From Myxococcales bacterium (GTDB lineage: Bacteria > Myxococcota_A > Polyangia > Polyangiales > Polyangiaceae), in NCBI GenBank assembly GCA_016191785.1, contig JACPVJ010000073.1, positions 1 through 62,460 of the forward strand: 62,460 bases of DNA, written 5' to 3'. The notes beneath the pieces are model-generated. The model was not told the origin of the DNA. It ran no database searches and worked only from the letters and a program-made list of their open reading frames with translations. Positions 9,239-19,563 of this stretch are shown here, piece by piece. Every line of letters begins with the position of its first letter. Position 1 is the first letter of the stretch. A program made the position numbers and the translations under genes.

Positions 9239-11608
9239 ATGAGCACCCCCATCCGACGCGTCGGCGTCGTCGGCGCCGGCGTCATGGGCGCCGGCATCGC
9301 CGCCCACCTTGCCAATGCCAGCGTAGACGTCGTCCTCCTCGACATCGTCCCGCCGAACCTGAGCGACGCCGAAAAGAAGGACCCGCGGGCGCGGAATCGC
9401 TTCGCCGAGGGCGGGCTCGACAAGGCCCTCAAGGCCAAGCCCGCGGCGTTCTTCCACAAGAGCCGCGCCGCGCTGGTCCGCACCGGCAACCTGGAAGACG
9501 ACTTCGCGCTGCTCGCCGACTGCGATCTGGTGATCGAGGCGGTGGTCGAGCGGCTGGACGTGAAGCGTGCGCTGCTCGAGCGGCTCGAGAAGACCTTGGG
9601 GGCCGACGCGGTGATCGCCTCGAACACCTCGGGTCTGCGCATTCAGGACATGCTCGAAGGGCGCAGCGCGGGGTTCAAGGCGCGGTTCCTGGTGATGCAC
9701 TTCTTCAACCCGGTGCGCTACATGAAGCTGCTCGAGCTCGTGGCCGGGCCCGAGACATCGACCGAGGTCAAGGCGCGGGTCGAGCACTTCGGCCGCGAAG
9801 TGCTGGGCAAGGGCATCGTCTGGGCGAAGGACACGCCGAACTTCGTCGGCAACCGCATCGGCACCCACGCCATGCTCTGGGGCATCCAGCAAATGCTGGC
9901 CGACCGCCTGGCGCCCGAAGATCTGGACGCCATCACCGGCGAGCCCATGGCCCACCCGAAGAGCGCCAGCTTCCGCACGGCCGATCTGGTCGGCCTCGAC
10001 ACCGTGGTGCACGTCGCCGACAACTGCCACCAGGCGTTGACCGAGGACCCCGAGCGCGAGGTCTTCCAGCTGCCCGAGTACATCCGCGAGATGGTCAAGG
10101 GCGGCCTGCTCGGCAACAAGAGCAAGTCCGGCTTCTACAAGAAGACCGGCGACGAGGTGCAGACCTTCGACCCGTACGAGAAGGCGTACCGGCCTCGGGG
10201 CGGCAACAAAGAGATCCGCGCCAAGTGCAAAGAGATCGCGAGCGAAGAGAGCCCGCGCGAGCGCGTGAAGAAGCTGTTCGACGATCACGGCCCCGCCGGC
10301 ACCTTCGCGTGGAAGCTCACCAGTCGCGCGCTGCTCTACGCGGCCAACATGATCGGCGAGATCACCGACGACGTGACCGCCATCGACGACGCGATGCGCT
10401 GGGGCTACGCCTGGGAGCTCGGGCCGTTCGAGACCTGGGACGCCATCGGCTTCTCTCGCGCGCTCGAGCGCATGGAGAAGGATGGCCTCACCATCCCCGC
10501 TTGCGTCCAGAAGATGAAGGCCGCGGGGGCCACCGCGTTCTACCAGGGCGATCGGGTCTTCGACCTGGGCAAGGGCGGGTACGTCGCCAGACAGGCCGAT
10601 CCGAAGGCGGCGCCCATCGCCCTCTTGCGCAAGGGCGACAAACCCGTGCTCAGCACCTCGAGCGCCGAGGCCTGGGACGTGGGCGACGGCGTGCTCTCGA
10701 TCACCTATCGCAGCAAGGCCAACAGCCTCGACCCCGACGTGATCGCCATGCTGCACCAGGCCGCCGAGCGGGCCGAGCGCGACTTCCGCGCGCTGATCAT
10801 CGCCAACGAGGGCGAGCACTTCAGCGTGGGGGCCAACCTGTTCGGCGTGGTCGTGGCCGCGCAACAGAAGCAGTGGCCCGAGCTCGAGAAGATGGTGAAC
10901 GCTCTTCAGCAGGGCGTGCAGCGCCTGAAGTACGCCAAGGTTCCGGTCGTCGCCGCCCCCTTCGGGATGGCGGTGGGCGGGGGTCTCGAGGTGTGCCTGG
11001 CCGCCGACGCGGTCCAGGCGGCGGCCGAGACCTATGCCGGCCTGGTCGAGGTGGGTGTCGGTCTCATCCCCGCGGGCGGCGGCTGCCTGAATCTGACCTG
11101 GCGCGCGCTCGAAGGCATCCCCGAGGGCGCCGACGTGATCGTGCAGTCGCTGGTCGCGCAGGTGTTCAAGAACATCGCCACCGCCAACGTGGCCACCAGC
11201 GCGCTGATGGCGCAAGAGCCGGGCTACTTCCGCAAGACCGACGGCATCAGCTTCGACAAGGCGCGCCTCGCGGGGGACGCCAAGGCGCGCGCCATCGGCC
11301 TGGCCGAAGCGGGCTATCACGCCCCCGCGCCCCGGAGCTACGTGCTGCCCGGTGAGAGCGGCATCGCCACCATCTCGATGCTGGTCGACACCATGGTCGC
11401 CGGTGGCTTCGCCACCGAATACGACGGCGTCATCGCCCGGAAGCTGGCGCGCATCTTGTGCGGCGGTCCGTCGGGCTCGGCGGGGCCGGTGTCCGAGCAG
11501 CGCATCCTCGACCTCGAGCGTGAGGCCTTCCTGTCGCTGTGCGGCGAGCAGCGCACCCTCGACCGCATGCAGCACATGCTGATGAACAACAAACCCCTCC
11601 GGAACTGA
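9239..11608 (+). CDS. fadN: 3-hydroxyacyl-CoA dehydrogenase / enoyl-CoA hydratase fusion (FadN type)
   Basis: This bifunctional protein performs the hydration and NAD-dependent oxidation steps of fatty-acid beta-oxidation. Its 789 residues have the FadN order, dehydrogenase first: a Rossmann GAGVMG at 12-17, 'VIASNTSGLRI', and MHFFNPV with the catalytic His. The hydratase half follows, with the oxyanion region EGEHFSVGANL, AVGGGLEVCLAADAV and a VEVGVGLIPAGGG. In FadB the order is reversed. I start at MSTP (ATG 9239), which places the Rossmann strand immediately; a longer reading from 9203 adds an unconvincing 12 residues. The matching thiolase is 3.6 kb away at 15251, separated by three unrelated genes. 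Confidence 0.94.
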   Translation: MSTPIRRVGVVGAGVMGAGIAAHLANASVDVVLLDIVPPNLSDAEKKDPRARNRFAEGGLDKALKAKPAAFFHKSRAALVRTGNLEDDFALLADCDLVIEAVVERLDVKRALLERLEKTLGADAVIASNTSGLRIQDMLEGRSAGFKARFLVMHFFNPVRYMKLLELVAGPETSTEVKARVEHFGREVLGKGIVWAKDTPNFVGNRIGTHAMLWGIQQMLADRLAPEDLDAITGEPMAHPKSASFRTADLVGLDTVVHVADNCHQALTEDPEREVFQLPEYIREMVKGGLLGNKSKSGFYKKTGDEVQTFDPYEKAYRPRGGNKEIRAKCKEIASEESPRERVKKLFDDHGPAGTFAWKLTSRALLYAANMIGEITDDVTAIDDAMRWGYAWELGPFETWDAIGFSRALERMEKDGLTIPACVQKMKAAGATAFYQGDRVFDLGKGGYVARQADPKAAPIALLRKGDKPVLSTSSAEAWDVGDGVLSITYRSKANSLDPDVIAMLHQAAERAERDFRALIIANEGEHFSVGANLFGVVVAAQQKQWPELEKMVNALQQGVQRLKYAKVPVVAAPFGMAVGGGLEVCLAADAVQAAAETYAGLVEVGVGLIPAGGGCLNLTWRALEGIPEGADVIVQSLVAQVFKNIATANVATSALMAQEPGYFRKTDGISFDKARLAGDAKARAIGLAEAGYHAPAPRSYVLPGESGIATISMLVDTMVAGGFATEYDGVIARKLARILCGGPSGSAGPVSEQRILDLEREAFLSLCGEQRTLDRMQHMLMNNKPLRN

Positions 11609-11728
11609 CGGGCTGGCGCTCGCCGCCTCTCGCCATGGCGGTCGCCACTCGAGCGCCGGGCAACCTCACGGGATCACGGGCTTGCCTTCCTGGCCCGGCG
11701 CTTGCGAAGCGCGGCCCGGAGGCACGCC

Positions 11729-12055
11729 ATGCTCGACGCCGACAGCCAAGATTTCGACCCCGCCGTTTACGACCGCCTGGCGCGTGACGCCCCGGCACGG
11801 CGCGAGCTCATCTGGCTGCTCGCCATGATCAAAGGCGATCACCAGCACGCGCGCGAGCTCGAGGGGCTCGACTCTGGGATCCGCCGGCGCCTGGCGCCCC
11901 TCATGGCGCAGACGTGGCACCAGCTGCACCGCCAAGGCGAGGGCCGCGGGCAGGGAGAGCTCTACCAGCGGGCCTTCGATCAGCGCTTCGCGCACCACGC
12001 CGCGCGCTACCGGGCCGTGAGCTGCGCCTGCCGAGAGTGCCAACCGGCGCGGTGA
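11729..12055 (+). CDS. Small conserved-looking hypothetical protein
   Basis: The 108-residue product is mostly helical and Arg/His/Gln-rich, with no signal or membrane segment. Support for it being real is a perfect GGAGG 6 bases before the ATG and a codon pattern like its neighbours. It ends in a CACREC motif, two or three closely spaced cysteines that might bind a metal or heme. A 6-bp hairpin (11698-11712) lies just upstream of the ribosome site. I do not recognise the family. Confidence 0.65.
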   Translation: MLDADSQDFDPAVYDRLARDAPARRELIWLLAMIKGDHQHARELEGLDSGIRRRLAPLMAQTWHQLHRQGEGRGQGELYQRAFDQRFAHHAARYRAVSCACRECQPAR

Positions 12056-12091
12056 GGCCGACCGGATGGTCCTCGAACACTGGTGACCCCG

Positions 12092-12116
12092 GGAACTTTC
12101 CGCGCCCGCGGCTGTC
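12092..12116 (+). promoter_or_regulatory. ECF-sigma-like promoter motif before the AgmX-like gene
   Basis: GGAACTT (12092-12098), 14 bases, then TGTC (12113-12116). GGAACTT is the classic -35 of RpoE-type ECF sigma factors. The same GGAACTT-N14-TGTC combination occurs on the minus strand before the DnaJ-domain gene (53607-53583). Both lie 25-45 bases before a ribosome site and start. The -10 part is weakly matched, so this is a prediction. Confidence 0.45.
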
Positions 12117-12158
12117 CCACGCTCTTCGGGTCACAGTTCGAGCGCGGGAGCTTCATGC

Positions 12159-13514
12159 ATGCAGCCGAGAACGGGCGAAGGCAGTGGTTTGTCCAGCGAG
12201 CCGGGGCGCATCACCCGAGCGATGCGTGCGGCGTCGGTCTCGGCCCCCCGATGTCTGCGAGTGGCGCTGGTGCGACGCGGGCGGGTCGAAGAAGAGCGCC
12301 TGTTTCGCCCAGGTACCGAGGTCACCCTCGGACGGAGCGAACGTGCGACGTTCGTGCTGGACGAGCCGAATCTTCCCGCAAAGACCTCGATCTTTCGCGA
12401 AAGTCAGCTGCTGGTCGTGCCCCCCGGCGTGGCCGCGCGCGTGCACGACGGCGACTCGCTGCTCGAGCTGCCGGCGTCCGCGGCGGCGCGACAGGTGGCG
12501 CTCGGCCCCCACGCCCGCGGATCGATGACGATCGGTGAGGCGCGGTTGTTGTTCCAGATGGTGCTGGCACCGGTGCGGGTCCAGCCGCAGCTGCCCCTCG
12601 CGCTCTTGCGCGATCCCGAGCGGATCGATTGGCTCACTACCATCATTGCCGCGTTCTCGTTCGTCGCTCACTTCGGCGTGATCGGCACCCTGTACTCGGA
12701 CTGGGTGGATCCGGTGCTCGACGAAGGGGTCACCATCTCGGGGGTGGTGAGTGAGATCGCGGCCCTGCCCGTGGCCCCGGAGGTCGAGCAGGCGCAGGCC
12801 CCTGCAGACGGCCCGCGTGCGCAGCCGCGCGACACGCCCCGCGGCGTGCCGGGGAAGGGCCCCGGCAAGGGCTTGCCCTCGACCGCCGCGCCGCCCGCTC
12901 ACGCCGGGCTCGGCGCCGAGCTCGAGAAGATCGAGCTGTCGACGCTCGGTGCGCTCGGCACAGGGCGAGCCGCCACCGAGGGCGTGCTCGGCCACCGTGA
13001 AGTGGCGACCGCCGCCCTCGACGCCGCCGCCACGAGCGGGCGCGGGATCTCCGACGGCCCGGCGTTGGTCTTCGGTGGGGGGCGCCCGGTCACGCCGGGC
13101 GCTCCGCGCGACCTCAGCGTGCTGGCGGACGGCCGCGCATCGACCCGGTTCAGCGAGACCGGCGGCAAGGTGGCGGTGGCCGGGCCGCGTCCGGAGGCGA
13201 TCTCGCAGCCGCCGGTGGTGCAGGGCAGCACCGTGAGCGACGCCGCGCGGGTCGTGGCGGGGCTCCGCGCGGGGTTCCGCGCCTGTTACAAGCGCGGGCT
13301 CGAAGAGCGTCCCGATGCCGCCGGCGGCGTGCGGATCACGCTTCGGGTCGGCGCCGGCGGCGAGGTCCAGGGCGTGACCACCTCGGCGACCGGCTCGTTG
13401 CCGCCGAGCGTCGCGTCGTGCGTCGCCGCGCGCGCCAAGAGCGCCGCGTTCTCGCCGCCCGACGGCGGTGCGGCGGTGATCGTCGTGCCGGTGACCTTCG
13501 TGCTGCAGCGATAG
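12159..13514 (+). CDS. AgmX/PglI C-terminal-domain protein, single-pass membrane
   Basis: The 451-residue product has an N-terminal domain of about 130 residues ('LRVALVRRGRVEEERLFRPG', then VTLGRSE), one membrane segment (about 150-170, TTIIAAFSFVAHFGVIGTLY), a long low-complexity periplasmic region, and a C-terminal domain with GFRACYKRGLE...GGVRITLRVGAGGEV and a VASCVAARAKSAAFSPP ending. That C-terminal domain is the TonB-like AgmX/PglI tail common in myxobacteria. In Myxococcus, AgmX (GltJ) is part of the gliding and trafficking machinery. Membership in such a complex here is inference. The ATG has GGGAG 8 bases upstream. Its stop directly abuts the stop of the convergent fhs gene. Confidence 0.82.
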   Translation: MQPRTGEGSGLSSEPGRITRAMRAASVSAPRCLRVALVRRGRVEEERLFRPGTEVTLGRSERATFVLDEPNLPAKTSIFRESQLLVVPPGVAARVHDGDSLLELPASAAARQVALGPHARGSMTIGEARLLFQMVLAPVRVQPQLPLALLRDPERIDWLTTIIAAFSFVAHFGVIGTLYSDWVDPVLDEGVTISGVVSEIAALPVAPEVEQAQAPADGPRAQPRDTPRGVPGKGPGKGLPSTAAPPAHAGLGAELEKIELSTLGALGTGRAATEGVLGHREVATAALDAAATSGRGISDGPALVFGGGRPVTPGAPRDLSVLADGRASTRFSETGGKVAVAGPRPEAISQPPVVQGSTVSDAARVVAGLRAGFRACYKRGLEERPDAAGGVRITLRVGAGGEVQGVTTSATGSLPPSVASCVAARAKSAAFSPPDGGAAVIVVPVTFVLQR

Positions 13515-15185
13515 TCAGCGCAGGCCCACGATCCGCCCGTCGACCACGTCGATGTTCTCCGACGCCGGGTGCTTGGGCAGGCCGGGCATGCGCATGATCT
13601 CGCCGGTGAGTACCACCAGGAAGCCGGCGCCGGCGTTGATCTGGATGTTGCGCACCGTGACGTCGAAGTTGGTCGGGCGGCCGCGGAGGTTCGGGTCGTC
13701 CGAGAGCGAGTTCTGGGTCTTGGCCATGCAGATCGGCAAGCCGGCGTAGCCCAGGCGCTCCACGTCTGCCAGGTCACGCTGGGCGGCGGCCGTGAGCTCG
13801 ACGTCGTTGGCGCCGTAGATGCGCTGGCAGATGGTGCGGATCTTCTCGACCACGGGCGCGTTCCAGTCGTAGAGCGGCTTGAACGGCCTCGGGCTGGCCT
13901 CGGCGTGCTCGATCAGGGCGCGCGCCAGCTCGATCGCGCCGTCCCCGCCGCGCGCGTGGCGATCGCTGAGCGCGAACGGCACGCCCAGCTTGGCGCAGCA
14001 GCGGCGCACCACGTCGATCTCTTCGCTGGTGTCGGCGCCGAAGCGGTTCAGCGCCACCACCGGAGACTCGCCGAAGCAGCGGATGTTCTCGACGTGCTTC
14101 TCGAGGTTGGGCAGCCCCGCCTCGACCGCGGCGGCGGACGGCGCGGCCAGGTCGTCCTTCTTCACGCCGCCGTGCATCTTGAGCGCGCGAATCGTGGCCA
14201 CCAGCACCACCGCGGCGGTGTCGAGCCCCGCGCCTGCGCACTTGATGTCGAAGAACTTCTCGGCCCCCAGATCGAAGCCGAAGCCCGCCTCGGTCACAGT
14301 CCAGTCGGCCGAGTGCATGGCCATGCGCGTGGCCAGCACGCTGTTGCAGCCGTGGGCGATGTTGGCGAAGGGCCCGCCGTGCACGAAGCAGGGCGTGCCC
14401 TCGAGGGTCTGGACCAGGTTGGGCAACAAGGCGTCTTTGAGCAACGCCAGCACCGCGCCGGTGGCCTTGAGCTCGCCGGCGGTCACCGGCTTGCCCTCGA
14501 AGGTGAAGGCTACCAGCGTGCGCTCGATGCGCCGGCGCAGGTCGTCGTAGCCCTCGGCCAGGCACAGCATGGCCATGATCTCCGAAGCCGCGGTGATGTC
14601 GAAGCCGGTCTCGCGCGGCACGCCCTGCATGACGCCGCCCAGGCCGATGATGATGTTGCGCAGGGCGCGCTCGTTCATGTCGATCACCCGGCGCCAGAGC
14701 ACGCGGCGCGGGTTGACCTGCACGCCCGAGCTGTAGTGAATGTGGTTGTCGAGCACCGCCGCCAGGAGGTTGTGCGCCGCGGTGATGGCGTGGAAGTCGC
14801 CGGTGAAGTGCAGGTTGATCGAGTCGGCGGGCATCACCTGGCTGTACCCGCCGCCGGTGGCGCCGCCCTTCACGCCCATGCACGGGCCGAGGGACGGCTC
14901 GCGCAGCGCGATGCACACCGACTCGCCCAGCTTGGACAGGGCCTGCCCCAGACCGATGGTGGTAGTGGTCTTGCCCTCGCCGGCGGGCGTGGGCGTGATG
15001 GCCGAGACCAGGACCAGCTTCGGCGGGCGCGGCCGCTTGCGCGGCTCGGCCAAGACCGAGAGCTCGACCTTGGCCTTGTCGCGTCCATAGGGGATCAGAC
15101 GGTCGTGTGAGATCCCGAGCTTGTCCGCGATCTCCGAGATGGGGCGCGGCGTGACCGAGCGAGCAATCTCTGCGTCCGTCTTCAT
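13515..15185 (-). CDS. fhs: Formate--tetrahydrofolate ligase
   Basis: Fhs couples formate to tetrahydrofolate with ATP to give 10-formyl-THF for purine and one-carbon metabolism. The 556 residues match the family length exactly. The P-loop TPTPAGEGKTTTT (about 66-78) and family blocks such as 'REPSLGPCMGVKGGATGGGY', NLHFTGDFHAITAAHN and 'VTEAGFGFDLGAEKF' are all present. It is convergent with the AgmX-like gene with no intervening base and divergent from fadA (65-base gap). It has no other folate gene beside it, so it is probably monocistronic. Confidence 0.97.
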   Translation of the reverse strand: MKTDAEIARSVTPRPISEIADKLGISHDRLIPYGRDKAKVELSVLAEPRKRPRPPKLVLVSAITPTPAGEGKTTTTIGLGQALSKLGESVCIALREPSLGPCMGVKGGATGGGYSQVMPADSINLHFTGDFHAITAAHNLLAAVLDNHIHYSSGVQVNPRRVLWRRVIDMNERALRNIIIGLGGVMQGVPRETGFDITAASEIMAMLCLAEGYDDLRRRIERTLVAFTFEGKPVTAGELKATGAVLALLKDALLPNLVQTLEGTPCFVHGGPFANIAHGCNSVLATRMAMHSADWTVTEAGFGFDLGAEKFFDIKCAGAGLDTAAVVLVATIRALKMHGGVKKDDLAAPSAAAVEAGLPNLEKHVENIRCFGESPVVALNRFGADTSEEIDVVRRCCAKLGVPFALSDRHARGGDGAIELARALIEHAEASPRPFKPLYDWNAPVVEKIRTICQRIYGANDVELTAAAQRDLADVERLGYAGLPICMAKTQNSLSDDPNLRGRPTNFDVTVRNIQINAGAGFLVVLTGEIMRMPGLPKHPASENIDVVDGRIVGLR

Positions 15186-15250
15186 GCGCCGATGATACCC
15201 CGCTTGCTCGCCGACAGATCCCGGCGTAAGCGTCGAGGCCAGAGGTTTTC

Positions 15251-16414
<1,164 letters not shown>

Positions 16415-16420
16415 GCCAAG

Positions 16421-17038
16421 TCAACACGCGCCGGCGCACTGCGTGGACATGCACGTCACGTGGGCGCTGAAGCTCGCCTTGCCGCTGGAATAGGCCGGGC
16501 ACGCCTTGTCCGCGCACGAGAGCAGCTCGGACAAGGAAGTCACCGATTGGCACTCGGGCGCCGACGCGAGGCAGTTCATCAGGGCGCCACAGCTCTGGTC
16601 GTTGGCGCAGGCTTCGGCCTGAGTGCAGCAGCTCTTGGCGATGCACGCATCGCAGGTCGGATCACCCACCGAGACCGAGCACGTGCCGCCCGAGCCGCCG
16701 GTGGCGCCGTACCCGCCGGTGGCGCCGTACCCGCCGGTCGCGCCGGTGCCGGCGGTCGCGCCGGTGCCGCCCGAGCCACCGGTGCCGCCGGTGCCGCCGC
16801 TCCCCGCCTTGCCGCCGGTGCCCGTCGCGCAGAGGCTCTGACACTTGGCGAGCGGGGAGCCCGAGCACAGACACATCTCCATGCAGGTGCCGCAGGCGCT
16901 GCACGCGGGCGGCTTGCACGCGCCCAGCGGTGCGCCACCCGCACCCAGAGAGTCGCCCTCGACGTCCACCGGCTCGGCGCACGCCCCGAGAACACACAAG
17001 CACACCGCGCCGCCGGCGCGCAGCAAACGCCACCCCAT
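16421..17038 (-). CDS. Cysteine-rich lipoprotein with Gly/Thr/Ala repeat linker
   Basis: The 205-residue product has a lipoprotein signal ending CVLGAC, a first Cys-rich module (C-x-x-C-x-x-C-G-T-C-M-E-M-C pattern), a repeat linker built of GGTGG/GATGGY units (about 75-120), and a second Cys-rich module with about 12 cysteines, including a CC pair and spacing typical of small extracellular disulphide-knotted domains. AAAGGAG precedes the start; GTG at 17041 or ATG at 17038 are equally spaced choices. The DNA of the linker contains an 18-base tandem unit. Function unknown, probably surface exposed. Confidence 0.8.
   Translation of the reverse strand: MGWRLLRAGGAVCLCVLGACAEPVDVEGDSLGAGGAPLGACKPPACSACGTCMEMCLCSGSPLAKCQSLCATGTGGKAGSGGTGGTGGSGGTGATAGTGATGGYGATGGYGATGGSGGTCSVSVGDPTCDACIAKSCCTQAEACANDQSCGALMNCLASAPECQSVTSLSELLSCADKACPAYSSGKASFSAHVTCMSTQCAGAC
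16695..16743. repeat. 18-bp tandem repeat in the lipoprotein linker
   Basis: Two exact 18-base units (16695-16712 and 16713-16730) and a partial third encode the GYGATG repeats of the lipoprotein linker. Unit length is a multiple of three, so copy-number change would alter linker length without shifting the frame. Confidence 0.6.
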
Positions 17039-17284
17039 CACGAGAAGCTCCTTTCACCGGGCGCGAGACGGCCGCTTTCGCGCGTCGCGCTCACCGTCGA
17101 TTTCGTTTCGGCGCTCTCCGGTGCAGGCCCGCCGCGGTGCATTCACGACCCGGGAGCACACTGGCGCCGGAAGTGCGGGCCCGGCGGCCGGGCTCGCACG
17201 AATTGCCGGAACGTCCTCGGGCTCTCCCCGAGATCGTGCGGTGGCATGTCCGATGCAGCTTCGAGGCCCGTCAGGAGGCCCGTC

Positions 17285-17692
17285 ATGTACTCAATCGCAG
17301 CCATCAAGGCCGCTGTGGCAGGCACGTCGATGGTGCTCGGCGCGGGTGCAGTGGCCGTCACGGTGGGGATCCAGCAGAACCCGCTGCTCTTCACCAGTCC
17401 CGAGCCGCCGATGATCGAAGCGCCGTACGTACCGCGCCAGGCGCCGGTGTTTTCGCCGCCGGTCGCGGCAGTGGTCATTCCCGAGGTGCAAATCACGGCA
17501 GTGCCGCAGAAGTTCGACGTCCAGGAGCCCGTCCGCCGCATGACGCAGGCGCCGGCCAAGAAGGTCGCGGAACCGCCCGAGGTCATCGACCTGAGCCAGG
17601 ACCGCGTGATTCCTGCGCCGTGCAACGACGGGGAGTACCGCAAGCTCGACGAGAACCGCGGCGTGCGGTTGATGTGCCCCGGATCCTACTGA
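17285..17692 (+). CDS. Small exported or membrane-anchored protein of unknown function
   Basis: The 135-residue product starts MYSIAAIKAAVAGTSMVLGAG, a single hydrophobic segment that could be a signal anchor. A Pro/Val/Gln-rich extended region follows, then a short C-terminal block with two cysteines (APCNDGEYRKLDENRGVRLMCPGSY) likely to form a disulphide. AGGAGG lies 6 bases before the ATG at 17285; an in-frame ATG 39 bases upstream lacks such a site. Its last 7 bases overlap the 3' end of the convergent phosphatase gene. Family not recognised. Confidence 0.7.
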   Translation: MYSIAAIKAAVAGTSMVLGAGAVAVTVGIQQNPLLFTSPEPPMIEAPYVPRQAPVFSPPVAAVVIPEVQITAVPQKFDVQEPVRRMTQAPAKKVAEPPEVIDLSQDRVIPAPCNDGEYRKLDENRGVRLMCPGSY

Positions 17693-18324
17693 GCGGGCGG
17701 AGGCGCCAGCCCCGCCGCGCGTCGGATCTTCTCGACGTCCACGTTCTGGACGTACTCGATCAGGTTCTTCCAGATCGAGTGAAAGCCATAGTCGCCCTGG
17801 GTCATCTCTCGGATGGCCTCTTGTTTCGTCCAGCCCTGCACGACGATGCGGTACATGGCGGTCATCGTGCCGGTGCGATCGGCACCGTGCTGGCAGTGGA
17901 CGAACACGGGCTGCTTCTGCGGGTCGGTGGCGATTCTCAAGAATCGCACGACGTCTTCGTCCTCGCCGTGCCAGGCCTTGGCGCTGATGTGCTCGTAGCC
18001 GAGGGGCAGGCTGCCGATCTCGTCGCGATCGGAGTGCACGGCCCGCAGGTTGACCACCGTGCGCACGCCCAGCTTCTGGAGCTCGGCCATTCCCTCGGCG
18101 GTGGGCTGGGCGCCTCGAAAGTAGACCGGGCTCACCCGGTGCAGGTTGGGCAGCCCCGGCCGCTCGAGTGCTTGTGCCCAGCCCGCGGGTCGCGCCCCGG
18201 GCGCTCGGGCAGGCGCCGCCGAGGGCGAGGGCGTGGGCGACGCTGCCGGCTGCGAGGGCGAGCTACAGCCCCAGGCCGCAGAGAGCCCGAGCGAGAGCAG
18301 CTGCGGCCGCCAGCGCCCGGGCAT
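17686..18324 (-). CDS. Lipoprotein of the dual-specificity / tyrosine phosphatase superfamily
   Basis: The 212-residue product begins with a lipoprotein-like signal (cysteine 20 after SAAWG) and a Pro/Ala linker. The rest is a cysteine-phosphatase domain: VYFRGAQPTAEGMAELQKLG, then the P-loop HCQHGADRTGT with nucleophile Cys 144 and Arg 150 (C-x5-R). This resembles the periplasmic dual-specificity phosphatases of plant-PTEN/Siw14 type. Substrates could be phosphoproteins or inositol phosphates. The gene starts 2 bases after secF, so it is the last gene of the yajC-secD-secF operon, an unusual partner for the translocase. Confidence 0.88.
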   Translation of the reverse strand: MPGRWRPQLLSLGLSAAWGCSSPSQPAASPTPSPSAAPARAPGARPAGWAQALERPGLPNLHRVSPVYFRGAQPTAEGMAELQKLGVRTVVNLRAVHSDRDEIGSLPLGYEHISAKAWHGEDEDVVRFLRIATDPQKQPVFVHCQHGADRTGTMTAMYRIVVQGWTKQEAIREMTQGDYGFHSIWKNLIEYVQNVDVEKIRRAAGLAPPPAQ

Positions 18325-18326
18325 GC

Positions 18327-19559
18327 TCAGACAGCCGGCGCCTCGGCCTTGCGAGACTGGCCGATCTTCTTCTTGCCCTTGCCGACCTTGGCGAAGAACG
18401 TGTGATCCAGCCAGTCCGTGAGCGGCAGCGCGACGTAGATCGACGAATACGTGCCCAGGGTGATGCCCACGATCAGGGTCAGGGCAAAGTCCTTGAGCGT
18501 GCCCGTGCCGAAGAAGAACAGACCCGTCAAGCTGATGATGGTCGTGCCGCTGGCGAGGAGGGTGCGATTGAGCATCTCGGACACGCTCAGGTTCACCAGG
18601 CTCTGGAAGCTCCTGCCTCTGAGCCGGCCCAGGTTCTCGCGCACGCGGTCGTAGACGATCACCGTGTCGTTGATCGAGTAGCCGACGATGGTCAAGATGG
18701 CCGCGACCGTGGTCAGGTTCACCTCGCGCCGCACCAGCACCAAGAAGCCGAGCACGGTGACCGCGTCGTGCACCAGCGCGAAGACCGCGCCCGGGGCGAA
18801 GCGCAGGTCGAAGCGGAAGGCGATGTACGCCATGATGAACACGATCGAGATCAAGACCGCCTTGAGGGCGGCGTCCCGGAGCTGAGCGCCTGCCTTCGGG
18901 CCGATCCACTCCGAGCGCAGCGGTTCGGCGGGGACCTTGTCCGCCCCGAGCTTGTCGCGGAGCCCCGCCATGAGCTGGTCACCCTTGCTCATCAGCTGGA
19001 TCTCGACCTTGTTGTCGCGCTCGCTCTGCAGCGAGGGGTTGTTGGCGCCCGGCCGGAGCATCAGCCCGCCCACGCCGGCGATCTGCGCCTTGATGAACGC
19101 CATGTCCGGCGCCTCGCGGAAGCGCACGGTGATCTTGTCGCCCCCGGGGCTGAACTTCACCTCGGTGGCGGTCCGGTTCGGCGTGCAGGTGGCCGCCGGC
19201 TGGCCGTCGCCCGCGCACAGGCTCTTCTCCACCTCGGCCTGCTTCTCGGGCGAGATGGTGGTGACCTCTTGGACGCGGACGATGTAGTGGTTGGCGTTGT
19301 TGGCGTCGTCGACCCGGATCACGTCCGGGTGCGAGAAGCCCGAGGCCTTGACCGCGTTCTCGACCTCGGTCGAAGAGACCTGCCCGGTGAACGCCACCTC
19401 GACCTCGGTGCCGCCCTTGAAGTCGGTCCCGAGCTTGAGGCCCAGGCCCGGCGCGAAGAGGCCGACCAGCGCCGCAAAGAAGGCGGCGAGCGAGATCGCC
19501 ATGAACAGGCGCCGAGCGCCCATGAAGTCGTACAGACGGCCGAGGGGGATCAGATTCAT
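18327..19559 (-). CDS. secF: Protein translocase subunit SecF
   Basis: SecF works with SecD to use the proton motive force to complete protein export through SecYEG. The 410-residue protein shows the first membrane segment, the GTDFKGGTEVEV motif (about 45-56), a periplasmic domain with extra length and two cysteines, and then five membrane segments including 'TIVGYSINDTVIVYDRVREN'. It is 4 bases downstream of secD. The periplasmic domain is longer than in E. coli SecF (323 residues), explaining the size. Confidence 0.96.
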   Translation of the reverse strand: MNLIPLGRLYDFMGARRLFMAISLAAFFAALVGLFAPGLGLKLGTDFKGGTEVEVAFTGQVSSTEVENAVKASGFSHPDVIRVDDANNANHYIVRVQEVTTISPEKQAEVEKSLCAGDGQPAATCTPNRTATEVKFSPGGDKITVRFREAPDMAFIKAQIAGVGGLMLRPGANNPSLQSERDNKVEIQLMSKGDQLMAGLRDKLGADKVPAEPLRSEWIGPKAGAQLRDAALKAVLISIVFIMAYIAFRFDLRFAPGAVFALVHDAVTVLGFLVLVRREVNLTTVAAILTIVGYSINDTVIVYDRVRENLGRLRGRSFQSLVNLSVSEMLNRTLLASGTTIISLTGLFFFGTGTLKDFALTLIVGITLGTYSSIYVALPLTDWLDHTFFAKVGKGKKKIGQSRKAEAPAV

Positions 19560-19563
19560 GGCG

